The notes below the pieces were generated by a model. That model saw nothing but the letters and a program-made list of their open reading frames with translations, made no database searches and was not told the origin of the DNA. Shown here piece by piece: positions 11,316-20,639 of a stretch of 64,000 bases of DNA; within the stretch, counting starts at the first letter, position 1; every line of letters starts with the position of its first letter. The position numbers and the translations under genes were made by a program. The stretch is from positions 1,654,389 through 1,718,388 of the forward strand of contig NW_019091384.1 of assembly GCF_001949145.1 (NCBI RefSeq), written 5' to 3'. This DNA is from Acanthaster planci (taxonomy: Eukaryota; Echinodermata; Asteroidea; Valvatida; Acanthasteridae).

Positions 11316-12523
11316 AACCTTGCTAAGTTAACTTCATCAGCGTTCACAGATGAAATGGAAAATTAGGCAAAGATTTCCATGAGAAGTTAGGTAGTTCTCC
11401 TCTGTTTTACAAGAAAAATCATGAGAAAGAGTTTCATTTAAGAAGTTCCCAAATCATGTCTGAAGAGTGCTTGTTCATTTTGCCGGGAAACAACCTCCTC
11501 CCACTCACTTGTCCACGGGAAAATCGTTGCATCCGGTACATCGTAAGTTTTGTCTCCGCCTACTAAATGCAGACTGTCTGCATACAAAGGTCGGTCCACT
11601 TGGACTTCGCTTTGATTGCCTTAATTCTAACGGGACTTATCCCAATCTGTCGCCTTTTGCTGTCCGTGGAAGTTGAAAAAAAACAGCTCTGGCGTTCGTT
11701 GAGTGCTTGATAAAGACAATGTAACACAGCAGTTCACATGGACCATTTCGGACGATAATCGGGATTTTTTTCCGTGTGAGGTCGACACACACGCACACAA
11801 GTATACGTTACACATAACGTGTCATGTCGACGCGTTCCTGCAACATCCCCACCTTTCACCCACAATGTACCGCGGTAAACACTGCATTATGTCATTATAT
11901 CGTAGGTCTATTGTGTGTTTATTCAACCGAGTGCTCCCTTTGTTAAGCGAGGTCGGTTGATTGTTAGGAGTTACTAATAAGTTGGTTCTATTCAATTTGC
12001 AGTGACTCAGTGCCACGTTTGTTATTGTTTTACAAAATGTCATGGTGCCGCAGCGAAAATTTCTATTGCAGTAGTGATTTATACAATATCATTTGCAGTC
12101 ACACCTAAATCATTTCGACGTTAGCCATCAAAGTGACTGTAAGTGTTGTATTTCTGCTGTATCAAGATGACTTTTACATTGGACGGATTCGAAGATAAAG
12201 CGTCAAAAACGTGATTACTACAGTGAAACATTGTTAAAATACGGTCTTTGGGACTTCACAAAGTACCTTGTAATTTTGTATGGAAAACCAAGAACTGGGA
12301 CCTAAAATTGTCCTTGTTGTAAATGTGACCTTGTATTAACAGTGCTCGTCTTATCTGTGTTGGACTGTACATTGATTTGAGTTGTGTGTTGGTTAGAGAT
12401 ACACGTATTAAAAGATAAAACCTGACATGTCTCTGTTTGGCAAAATGTATCTAACGATTGCCTCAAACTTGGGAAAAAGTTTTTAGACTCGTATAAATTT
12501 ATAATAAAAAGAGTGAGAACTAG
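11316..12523. other. Left flank of the virus-like element, no gene recognised
   Basis: Open frames on both strands lack recognisable domains. I searched for a terminal inverted repeat shared with 20640-21000 and did not see one, so the left end of the element is not fixed. Confidence 0.45.
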
Positions 12524-12924
12524 ATGGCGTACCTTTATCCTACGCTGGAGTTAAACAGCGGTGGCACTTACAAAAACGAAACGAACATTTACAGGCTTCA
12601 AAAGATCGAAGAGATTGAATATCAGATCTTGAGGGAGAGAGACAAACGAGAGGCCTCTTACAGAAAGCTAAAGAGGTGGAAATGCGCGGTGAGTTACGTG
12701 GAACAAGGGGTCGTACTATTTGTAGTATCGACGGCAGCGGTGGGCATCCCCGCCATCATAGTTATCTGCGCTCCCCTAGCCTCTAAACTATTAACGGCAA
12801 AAACTAAAAAACACGACCGAATCAGTGTTTCTCTCAAATACGCGCTATCGAAGATGGTGACGTGTCTTACGAGGAATTTGTGCTCGTGACGTCCCAGCTC
12901 AAAAAGTTTAACAAACTCAAATAA
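12524..12924 (+). pseudogene. Virus-like element ORF: small membrane protein, frameshifted
   Basis: The frame opens at ATG 12524 (MAYLYPTLELNSGG). An N-terminal charged helix is rich in E, R and K (about residues 25-55). A long hydrophobic stretch containing VVLFVVSTAAVGIPAIIVI (about 65-85) is followed by a basic segment (KTKKHDR). Near 12848 the frame shifts; the acidic C-terminal part (EDGDVSYEEFVLV) lies in another frame and stops at 12924. One membrane span with a charged tail is what I can see. I recall similar ORFs beside polymerase-bearing elements in marine invertebrates, without an established function. Confidence 0.6.
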
Positions 12925-12931
12925 AAAAATC

Positions 12932-13084
12932 ATGGCAAAATTGAGTACCAAACTAGAAGAAGCTAAAACAATGAGCAAGGCTGAATTTGACCGTCAAGTA
13001 AAGGAAGAAGCCAAGGCAGTGGCGACCGAGTTAAAAAAGGACCCAATGAAAGAGCTTACGCTAAAACTTGGCGAGTGCGTTTAA
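12932..13084 (+). CDS. Virus-like element ORF: 50-residue charged protein
   Basis: An uninterrupted frame of 50 codons starts 7 bp after the preceding stop, just downstream of an A-rich run. It begins MAKLSTKLEEAKTMSKAEF, is strongly charged (K and E) and should be largely helical, possibly a coiled coil. It is one of the few unbroken ORFs of the element. I do not recognise it. Tight spacing with the previous ORF suggests they were expressed together. Confidence 0.5.
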   Translation: MAKLSTKLEEAKTMSKAEFDRQVKEEAKAVATELKKDPMKELTLKLGECV

Positions 13085-13237
13085 GCTTTAGTAAGTCTGT
13101 TAAAATAATACTCTAAACGCGAAAGAAACACCCACCTCCTACCTATAAAGAAAGTGAAGAAAGTCAAACGAGAGCAACCCCTACCGCTTCTCCTCTTTGT
13201 TAAAACTCCTTATATTTAAAAACAACCACAAAGAAGA
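13085..13237 (+). other. Basic, proline-containing coding remnant
   Basis: One frame between 13115 and 13218 reads as a Lys/Arg-rich segment (IKKVKKVKREQPLP) without its own start. It could be the remains of a small basic DNA-binding protein, but it is too short to assign. Confidence 0.25.
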
Positions 13238-13381
13238 ATGGGAACCAACTTCAGTCACTTAGCTATCGTTGTCAACAAAGACAACTGGTTTTCTGCCGAG
13301 TTCCCCAACTTAACGCACGAGAACAAGCTTCCAAGAGTAACCGCAGACAAAGCTGTCCACCGTTGGGTCACAGATCCTTTA

Positions 13382-14629
13382 GGGGTCATCCATTCTTGTC
13401 ATCATTTTCACAAGCGTACAAAGCGTACTCTTTTTCCTGGCTCCCTCCCCCTCTAAAAGAGCACAAAAAGAATTAACAAAAAAGATGATTTCTCTTTGGT
13501 GCCCAAGGACCCATTCTATTTCACAATGTGCAGCTGTTAAAGTGCAGCAGATGACCAGAGAATAATGGCAGGAGGAAAACCACTGTCCATGACAGGCCTC
13601 GACTCTCGCGGTTTTCCGAGGCCGATTGCCCGGGGAAAATTCCTCTTTCTGTTCGGGCAAGTAATAATTAAGGACAAATTGCCCGAGAGAGCCTGGGTAC
13701 TTTTTTCTTTAAATAAAAGTGTCAATTTTTTGGTGTCCAAGAATAGCAGTCAGCAAATGTACCTTTGATTTGATTTGTTTTCCTCTTCACAAAAGCTAAA
13801 TAACAAGTGGTAAAAGTATACAGTCACAATGATCTTTTGCATCGTTACGTATATGTACATATTGGGTGCGTTCGATTAGCTTGCACGTGTAAGTCAAACT
13901 TACACGAGAGCGTTTGTTTAGCCATCACGTGATCTTCGTGCCTGACCTAGTGTCAGCCACCACTACCCCGGCTGGCGAGCGGGTCTCTGGAGGCTGCCCG
14001 AGTGTAATGACGTCACTGGTGGACTGGTCAAGAATTGATATGATGGAATGCGGCGGGGACTTGACCTTTTTCCCAGAATGCCTTGGCGAATACACTGCAG
14101 CGTTCGATCAGCTCATTTTGTGGCATTCCTTGGTATAACACTGGTGTATTCAGGGAAGCTAATCGAACGCACACATAAACTGTGCATTTAGCAGGGCACC
14201 TTTTCACACAAGGGAAAATGCGTACATAAACAAACTATAAAATACACTTGTGTCTGGGTACCAAACCTCATAACACGCACGGCGTAGCGGAGCTTTCGGG
14301 GTGTTCCAAGACTGTTTCACGTGTGGCTGTGACATCAATGTTAGCGAATTTTGCCTGGTACTTGTGTATGTACTTTTTATATATGATACCAGCAAAATCG
14401 TCGAGTGGTTAAGAAATAGCCATTGCCCGAACTTGTATGAATGATGTATCACTCACCATCAGAGTCGTGCGCACTCTATGCACACATGCAATAGTTGGGG
14501 GTGATAGTTGGCCAGTCTACGATAATCGTCATTTTTTACATGTTTCTAAAAGCGTACGCAACCAATTCACCCCCTCCCCAGCGTACTCTTTGTACTTTCG
14601 GGAAAATGATGACAAAAATGGATGACCCC
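13382..14629. mobile_element. PIF/Harbinger-like non-autonomous element, 1,248 bp, in a viral ORF
   Basis: The left end GGGGTCATCCATTCTTGTCA is mirrored at the right end (TGACAAAAATGGATGACCCC) with one difference over the first 20 bp; inverted similarity continues for about 60 bp. TTA flanks it on both sides (13379-13381 and 14630-14632), the target duplication typical of PIF/Harbinger. No transposase frame was recognised. It carries the M1 MITE at 13864-14172 as a younger insertion or a shared module. Confidence 0.8.
13864..14172. mobile_element. 309-bp MITE, family M1, copy 2
   Basis: Same length, ends (GGGTGCGTTCGATTAG and CTAATCGAACGCAC) and interior as 6772-7080, including GGGACTTGACCTTTTTCCCA. 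It lies within the PIF-like insertion. Confidence 0.85.
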
Positions 14630-14789
14630 TTAACATTTATCAAAACCAGTTTAACTGTGCGGTCCACTGCGCGACTACAGCGTGTGGGGTAGGCTTCGAC
14701 ATAGTCAGCGACCCTAACCCGTACGTATCGACTTTGTTTAACTTTCACGTGTAACTTTCACCGTTCGAAAAACCTTGTTGGACAGCGTC

Positions 14790-15605
14790 ATGCCTATACC
14801 CGGTAACGTGACCAACGATCACCACAAGTTCGTTGACGCGTGTAGACTGTTTAACGTCCACCCGACCAAGTCGTTTAAACAAACGCGAGACCCCTTGAGT
14901 AACGGGCTAGGCACCGCTTTTTACTACGATGATAAAGGCAACATTGACTACGTACCGGTCCCAGGCTAAAACTGCGACGCTCACGACTTACACGTGTCCA
15001 ACAGAAGTATGCAGGCGCCACCTACATGGGATTTGGTGGGCCAAGCTGCCCAAAGGGTCGGGTCACGCGAGCACTTACACGGTGTCTTGAAGCGAGCAGT
15101 CTGACTCAGTTATGCTTGTCTGCTGAGACTTTACACCGCGCCAGACGAAGCTCACTGACAGGTGTGACCCGCGTCAACTAATCGATCAGGGCTTACGTCT
15201 ACGCGTTGTTTGGAGCCCAAGCGCAAATCAAAACCAGCATGTTGGCGCCATTGATCTCCATAATAATGCATAATGGAGATCAATGGTTGGCACCTGGAAC
15301 CGGTTAGACGCGCAGAACGAGTTTGTTACCGTGGTAGAAAGTCTCGTGAACTCGGAACCCGACCTGGAACAATCGATCAACCAGTTTCAAGACTCGCTAC
15401 AGTAGGCCCTATGCCAAAACGCCTCTGAACTTTGCGGTAGCGCCTGGCCTGTACTTGGCTCTCTCTGACATGGACTTGAGAATAGAGACGTTTGAGGGTT
15501 ACAACAACAGCTTGTAGATCGCGACGAGAGACGTGCAAACGGGTTACGTTCCAACGCTAAACTCTACTTCCGCGCCTTCTGAGCTAGGGTCAGAGCTATA
15601 GAGCC
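14790..15605 (+). pseudogene. Virus-like element ORF: largest left-arm protein, broken
   Basis: The frame starts at ATG 14790 (MPIPGNVTNDHHKFVDACRL) and is open for 59 codons to a stop at 14969. Coding continues in shifted frames: one includes WDLVGQAAQRVGSREHLHGV, a later one KTSMLAPLIS, and the end reads SDMDLRIETFEGYNNSL. At least five stops or frameshifts are present. No transmembrane segment is seen. Size and position suggest a structural or virion-associated protein, but that is inference; I recognise no catalytic motif. A 14-bp-arm palindrome (15248-15286) sits inside. Confidence 0.55.
15248..15286. repeat. Palindrome with 14-bp perfect arms
   Basis: CCATTGATCTCCAT and its reverse complement are separated by 11 bases. 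Similar ATTGATC...GATCAAT palindromes occur inside both full repeat A copies (9740-9770, 25095-25124). Confidence 0.8.
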
Positions 15606-15771
15606 AGAGCTTGCACCAGAGCCCACGCTTCCTTTACCTCCTTTGTCTACTCCTGCACCTCTAGAAAAAACGCCGCAAGAAGTTCACAACGACCAAAAGT
15701 AATTGTCTGTGACGATCGGAGCTCTAGCCGTCGCTGGAATCGCTTTCTTGGCGGATAAAGTAGTCACCTAA
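15601..15771 (+). pseudogene. Virus-like element ORF tail: Pro-rich linker then membrane anchor
   Basis: In one frame, a proline-rich stretch (EPTLPLPPLSTPAPLEK) ends at a stop at 15700-15702. It is followed in the same frame by the hydrophobic segment VTIGALAVAGIAFLADKVVT and a stop at 15771. This looks like one tail-anchored C-terminus with a single nonsense mutation. It may belong to the ORF ending near 15605 or be separate. Confidence 0.45.
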
Positions 15772-15814
15772 ACAAGCTGCCCCAAACCAAAAACCGAGCG
15801 CAAAAAAAGACTTA

Positions 15815-15834
15815 CAACTCCCCAAAAGGAGTTG
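15815..15834. terminator. Hairpin between the two convergent arms
   Basis: CAACTCC and GGAGTTG form a 7-bp stem around CCAAAA exactly between the last plus-strand stop (15771) and the first minus-strand stop (15871). A transcript-end role is inferred from position only. Confidence 0.4.
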
Positions 15835-15870
15835 CAAGGCTTTTCCCCCCAAAGTTTATTCTGTACAAAC

Positions 15871-16841
15871 TTACCGTTTTTGCACATAAGCCATCACCAA
15901 AGCACCTACCCCGACCACCAAAGCCCACACGTGCTCGGCTAACCAACCTACCGCGTTGCCCGCGACGTTCAACAACCAAGACAGCACGCTATCGATCACG
16001 CCGGGGAGAGCTCCCAACGCTGTTTTATTAATTAACGCATTGGCCAAGTTCTGCAACTGCTTTTTGACCCATTCTTTCTCCCTGCTGGGTTTAAGGGGTG
16101 CGGGTGGTGCAGGCTCGGGAGCAAGCGCAGGCGTCGGAGTACCAACAGCTCTGGTGGCGCCAACGATGGAGTTGACCAGGGTACTTACTGCCAGCGACAA
16201 AGCCGTTAATACGCTAACGATAGTTAAGCCTTGTTCTCGAAACAGCGTGTTGATTTTTTTCAGTAAGTGTTTTATCTGATTTTAAAACATTATTAACTAA
16301 GCCTTTAATTTGAGAGATCTGACTTCTTAACTCACTCTCTAAGTTGGCTTTTGAGGCTTTACCCCTTCTAGCTGATCTTTTAATTCTTGTAAACGTGTTT
16401 TGCGTTCTTCAGATTGCTCTGATGTGCGGGTTCGTTTTCGAGTTGTGATATCTCAGTTTCTAACTCGGTAATTATTATTTGATTCTCCTTGAATGCTACA
16501 GCCCCTCTTTTTGTTTGCATATCTTTGTCAAAAGCCCTGAGTTCCCGGAGTTATACCCTTCGGTTTCATTTTGAATCCCCTCGAGTTTTGTGACCTTTTC
16601 TAAAATCTCGCTGACTTCTTTGGCGATATAGGGAAGATCTTTATTTGCGATGCTTTTGGTTAATATTGTATTTATATTTTTGTGCGGCCTCTTCTGTGCT
16701 TAGTTTGTAGCTTTCAAAACCTAATTCGTTCCTTATGAAATCTCTTGATTTTTCATTGCCAGCTGCTTTGGCACGTTTTTCAATCGTTGATAAATCTACA
16801 TATTCAAAAGGTTTTTGGGTTCTCATGTCTGTGAGTACCAT
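15871..16841 (-). pseudogene. Virus-like element ORF: coiled-coil and membrane protein, broken
   Basis: Starts at ATG 16841 (MVLTDMRTQKPFEYVDLSTI). The frame is lost after about 60 codons and recovered in pieces: a charged coiled-coil part (around 16290-16390), then a frame open from about 16270 to the stop at 15871. The C-terminal part has a hydrophobic segment (about 16150-16230), a Pro/Ala-rich linker (PTPALAPEPAPPAP), a basic helix (KKQLQNLANALINK), and a final hydrophobic stretch with WALVVGVGALVMAYVQKR. About 320 codons before decay. Likely a membrane or virion protein; family not named. Confidence 0.55.
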
Positions 16842-17159
16842 ACCACGTCCTCGTATTTATCCACACCTTTAAAATTATTTGGTCTAAATTAAATTGGTAG
16901 TTTGAAATTGATCGCAAATGGGTAATTTCGATACTTCTTTTCTACCTTGTTCTCTATGATTACAAAAACGATCTACCTAGGGGCAAGTTATTGTTTCAGC
17001 TCTTCCTTCATCTAACACAACGCCTATTGGTCTATCTAAATTAATTTCTCCTAGCGATGTATCAGACACTCATTAATCTCGTTTCACCAATATCTACATT
17101 AGTTTCAAGCTCTAGGCCTTGCTCTTCTTTTTGCTTGGGATTTATGCTATCGTTCCAGA
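16842..17159 (-). other. Degraded right-arm sequence
   Basis: Only short frames broken by stops on the minus strand; no motif recognised. Confidence 0.35.
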
Positions 17160-17255
17160 CTATACCAGCTCTTGTTCTTCTTCCTCTTCTTGCTGGTCTT
17201 GCTTGGGGCCTAGATCAAGACCTTCCATTTCAATGTCGTGCCCTCCTTTTGCCAT
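17160..17255 (-). CDS. Virus-like element ORF: 31-residue acidic peptide
   Basis: Opens at ATG 17255 (MAKGGHDIEMEGLDLGP) and ends in a Glu run (QQEEEEEQELV) with a stop at 17160. It may be the front of a longer acidic protein whose continuation is broken. Not recognised. Confidence 0.35.
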   Translation of the reverse strand: MAKGGHDIEMEGLDLGPKQDQQEEEEEQELV

Positions 17256-17274
17256 ATCTCGCGCGGTTGACTAT

Positions 17275-17724
17275 TTAATAAAACAGGTTTTACGCGCTGG
17301 GCACGATACTCCCTGACAACAAGCCTTTGCCACCTGCCACCCTTGTGTAGCTTACGCATCATAGCGATCGCAGTCAGTTTGGCCGCGTCTTCAACGCTTT
17401 AATCGGTCAAAGTCGGGCAGTTTGACTTTCAACAGCTTTTTCCTGAGCATGGCATACGCCATGGATATAACGCTAACGACAGCAACGTGGTAGACCGTGT
17501 TTGCTATTCCATTTATATCCTTTTATATCCTAGACGCTCGACGGGGTGGCCAAACCGAGACACCGTGCGTTTAATCTTAAAGTGCAGTTACCTAAAGTCT
17601 TTTCTTTCCCAAATTTGAGTTCATAGAGTTTAAACAGCTCCTCTTGTTCAGTAGTTGTAAACGCTTCAATTTCTTTAACAGAGTACTCTTTCCCAAGGTA
17701 TTTTTTGGTTATCAGTACGCGCAA
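17275..17724 (-). pseudogene. Virus-like element ORF of unknown function, broken
   Basis: Frame from ATG 17724 (MRVLITKKYLGKEYSVKEIE) with a helical, charged segment (TTTEQEELFKLYELKFGKEK). It stops at 17530. Downstream minus-strand pieces include a hydrophobic stretch (YHVAVVSVISMAYAMLRKK) followed by KVKLPDF, possibly the tail of the same protein. I recall comparable ORFs next to polymerase-bearing elements in marine invertebrates; no function is known to me. Confidence 0.45.
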
Positions 17725-17859
17725 GAAATGCTAAACGTGGGCAGGCAAAACAGGAAATGGGTAACAAGTTTGCCCCAAGTCATAAAAGCTCGAAACCTAG
17801 GGGGGAAGGCTGATTAGAGCCTGTAGGGTGGCAGAGAACTTTGGAAGCTATCAAGCAAG

Positions 17860-20103
17860 ATCGACTGACCGTATAAGCTGAAGTATCTACCCTATTTGGT
17901 AACAAGAGCCGTTTGGAATCCAGAGGACTCAGCAACAATTTGTTTTGAGCCACGGTATACAACACGCGCTTATAAGACCTTATTTGACGTTGTTGAAAGA
18001 ACTTTGGTTCTCGATTGAACTAGCAGTCCTGGTAATGCTTGTGTTTCACTTGCTTACCAGTAATGACTTTAGTGACGTTGTAAGAAAGTCCCTCACTGTC
18101 TACTGACCGCGCAATAGTTGATAGGGTGCCCTCAGTAGTTTGCTCATTCTTGCGCCGTACATTCCGTTCTAAAGTCAGGTTTACCAAGCTCATATCCAAT
18201 CAAAATACCTCCAAATTTGCCCTTACCGTGCGTTACTGACAATTGTGAGTACAGCCATATGGTCTTTAGTGTTTATAGTATAAGATCATATCGTGATTCT
18301 TGTGTTATTATGTAAAATAGAGGAGTTTAGAGTACAAACCTTAGCCTTAATCGGGGACAGTTGTTGCAACGTTACATGTACAATTATGTTGTCATCTAGT
18401 GGGCACATGTACGTGCATTCCAGTTAATTTATTAGTATTTATTTCTGTTTATTCCCCAGTCACCACGGTTTCCTGTTCCATATATTTCCAAGACTTCATC
18501 ACTGGTTTCAGCTCCACCATTCCGTTCACAAATCACAGTTTCCCCAAGATTGCTACGGTATCCTGGCCAATTGCAAGTCACTACCCCCTGTTTCTAATTA
18601 TCTGGGTATAATAAACAGACAGTTTCTTCATTAAACCATCCTGCTCATCAGTTTAATCGCTGCCATAGAGTTGTTGTGTTACCCTTTTGAGCCACGCCTC
18701 CCTTTCCAAGTGAACCTTGTCACTTCTTCCCAGACGTCTTGTGCTTTTTCCACCGAGTTTCAACGCGAGTAACAACGTGTCTGTTTTTACGTAGAAGTCG
18801 TGCTAGTCGCCTAAAGCTTTACAGTTGAACGCAGTCCAAACACCTTGGGTTCTGGTGTAGTCTTGCTCGCTGGGGTTTTTTTGTTTGATGCTACTATAAA
18901 ACTCTGTTTGCGGTGGCAGCTGCGTTTCGCTAAACTTTTCAAACGAGTCCATGTACTCGTAAGGATAAACGCCCTTTTGCAACAAAAGCTCGAGTAAAGA
19001 AAAAGCGTCTCGAGGACACGTTTGACTAACTTGTCGAGTGATGTTGCCATGAAGTGAAACGTGTCGATGAACCCACATACATAGTGCTTTTGTGGTCGGT
19101 TCTTTGGGTATCGGACTTTGGCAGTTAGACTCGGCTTTGGGATACAAGGGTTTTTCGAAGATCCAACAAGCAGTGGCCAAGTCGTATCGTTCTCGTTCGG
19201 TAGTTGTCCAAGACAGCGGTAGCGGGTCATCAAACACGTCGTTGATTTCGTCATTTTCTTTCGTTAGGGACTCGACAAAGCGCGTAGAAGTCTCTGGGCC
19301 TCGGTAGGTCTCGGGGATTGTGCAGACACTATCGGTTTATGTTGTTGCTGTTTTTTGGCAGCGGGGCTTTGGAGGTCTTCTACCTGTTCCAAAATAGATT
19401 CAAAATCAGCTTAGATCACGAAGGGGGCGTCTTGTTTGTTTTTGTAGTTTTAAACTTTAACAGGTTTTTACCTTCTTCAGGAGACGTTCGTTTGGAAGGA
19501 GCGCTGTCTATGCCTATCTCGTTGGTAAAAATGGGACAAACAACGACATCAGAAATACTTTTCCCCGTTGTGGTTGTTGACTTCACTCATAAAAAATTCT
19601 AGAGAAATTTTTGATCCAGCAATAATGGCTTGTTTCGTCTTTACTAAACAAGAGTAAGTTCACGGGTTCTTTGTCTAAACATTTTCATAGCCAAACAAGT
19701 TGATCGCTAAATTGTGTTGGGTTGCTATACGAGGAACCTGATCCACCGTTGAAGGAAAATCGACGTTGGGGAATTTTAACCCGTCAGACTCTGCGTAAGT
19801 GCGGGTTCTTTCTTTGTTAATTTTATACTTTGGGTTTGTTGCGGCTTGTTGTTTGACTTTGTCTTTGTAGAGACTTAGAGCGGCTCTCAAAGACTAGCAG
19901 ATACATTGTTGATCTTTGTTTTGTACGTTCACGAGCGCTTTTTTAAGCACTTGGGTAGCGGTATATAAGAACTCCCTCTCAAGGGTTGATATTCGGAGTA
20001 ATTCGTCACAGGTTTTTTGAGTTAAATTTTTGAATTGACTTTGATTTGCTCGTATAACGTTACTGTAGTCTCTACGCTTCAACCTGAGTCTGTCTGGTAG
20101 CAC
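17860..20103 (-). pseudogene. Family-B DNA polymerase (protein-primed/Polinton type), broken and internally deleted
   Basis: Replicative polymerase of the element. The N-terminal part (20103-19600) reads in two frames and includes RLKRRDYSNVIRANQSQFKN and then AINLFGYENV. The best piece (19150-18750, spread over two overlapping frames) carries LLQKGVYPYEYMDSFEKF and KALGDYHDFYVKTDTLLL, typical of the Polinton/viral DNA_pol_B_2 family around the exonuclease-to-polymerase transition. A short C-terminal piece (about 17990-17860) reads LYTVAQNKLLLSPLDSKRLL. The DTD-containing palm region expected between about 18650 and 18200 was not found; that stretch holds unrelated AT-rich sequence. Several frameshifts and stops. 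Not functional. Confidence 0.8.
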
Positions 20104-20293
20104 GATGTGGTATAGTGTTCAACGTAGTCTCTTAACGTTGATAAATTTCAGTTACTGTAGTTTTTAGCTCAGGGTCTAAATTCCGGTCTTACCATACTTT
20201 ATTTATATAGATAAAAATAAAATATCAAATTTTTAAACAGAAAAACCCTCCTCTTTAATTGACGGGGGGTAACCTTGACTTGTGCTTGTGAAG

Positions 20294-20639
20294 TTACTGT
20301 CTTTTCTTACACGCAGTACACCTGTATTTGCATTTACAGTGCTCACACGTTCGAGGTGCACAGATTGAACAAGCCGATTTATATATTATTTATATATTTA
20401 TTTATTTACAAAACAGATTCTTTTTACACTCGGTGAACGTTCTTGTTGTTTTCCCGTATGGACATAACGGTCTACATTGTTTGCAGCTATATTTATAAAG
20501 TCCGTGTTCACAAGTCGCCCATCGCATGTGGCGATCTAAACAACGCAAGCAATGAGAAGTTAATTCACCCGTCATTTTTAGTTTAAAACTCTGCAAACGG
20601 TTTTTCTTTGTGGCATTGGTTGCACTGTTTGGTTTCCAT
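20294..20639 (-). pseudogene. Virus-like element ORF: Cys-rich, zinc-binding-type protein
   Basis: ATG at 20639 starts METKQCNQCHKEKPFAEF, a C-x2-C ... K-P-x3-F opening seen in many phage- and virus-type zinc proteins. After a frameshift it continues LRCLDRHMRWATCEHGLYKY and SCKQCRPLCPYGK, and after an AT-rich interruption (about 20385-20405) ends CEHCKCKYRCTACKKRQ before a stop at 20294. The C-x-H-G-x-x-K-x-x-C-x-x-C layout suggests several zinc sites. Nucleic-acid binding is inferred. It is the outermost gene of the leftward arm, upstream of the polymerase. Confidence 0.55.

Larger units (their letters stand above)
13238..14690 (+). pseudogene. Virus-like element ORF split by a transposon
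   Basis: The frame opens at ATG 13238 (MGTNFSHLAIVVNKDNWF) and runs into a 1,248-bp insertion at 13382. The same frame resumes at 14630 after the target duplication and reaches a stop at about 14690. The insertion and one copy of its 3-bp duplication leave the frame in register, so the interruption is secondary. The product is not recognised; the two halves have no membrane segment or obvious motif. Confidence 0.55.
12524..20639. mobile_element. Decayed virus-like element with family-B DNA polymerase
   Basis: ORF fragments are dense, with different base and codon use from the flanks. The left arm reads rightward (12524-15771) and the right arm reads leftward (20639-15871), meeting at a hairpin at 15815-15834. 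A family-B polymerase of the protein-primed Polinton/Maverick kind is clear. Other ORFs encode a small membrane protein, a 50-residue charged protein, a probable structural-type protein, a coiled-coil/membrane protein and a Cys-rich protein. Almost every ORF is broken by frameshifts or stops, so it is a dead copy. No integrase, packaging ATPase, protease or double-jelly-roll capsid was recognised, so calling it a Polinton would go too far. True ends are unknown. Confidence 0.75.

Noticed and set aside
12524-20639. Labelling the element a standard Polinton/Maverick
   Set aside because: Only the polymerase supports it; integrase, ATPase, protease, capsid and terminal repeats were not identified.
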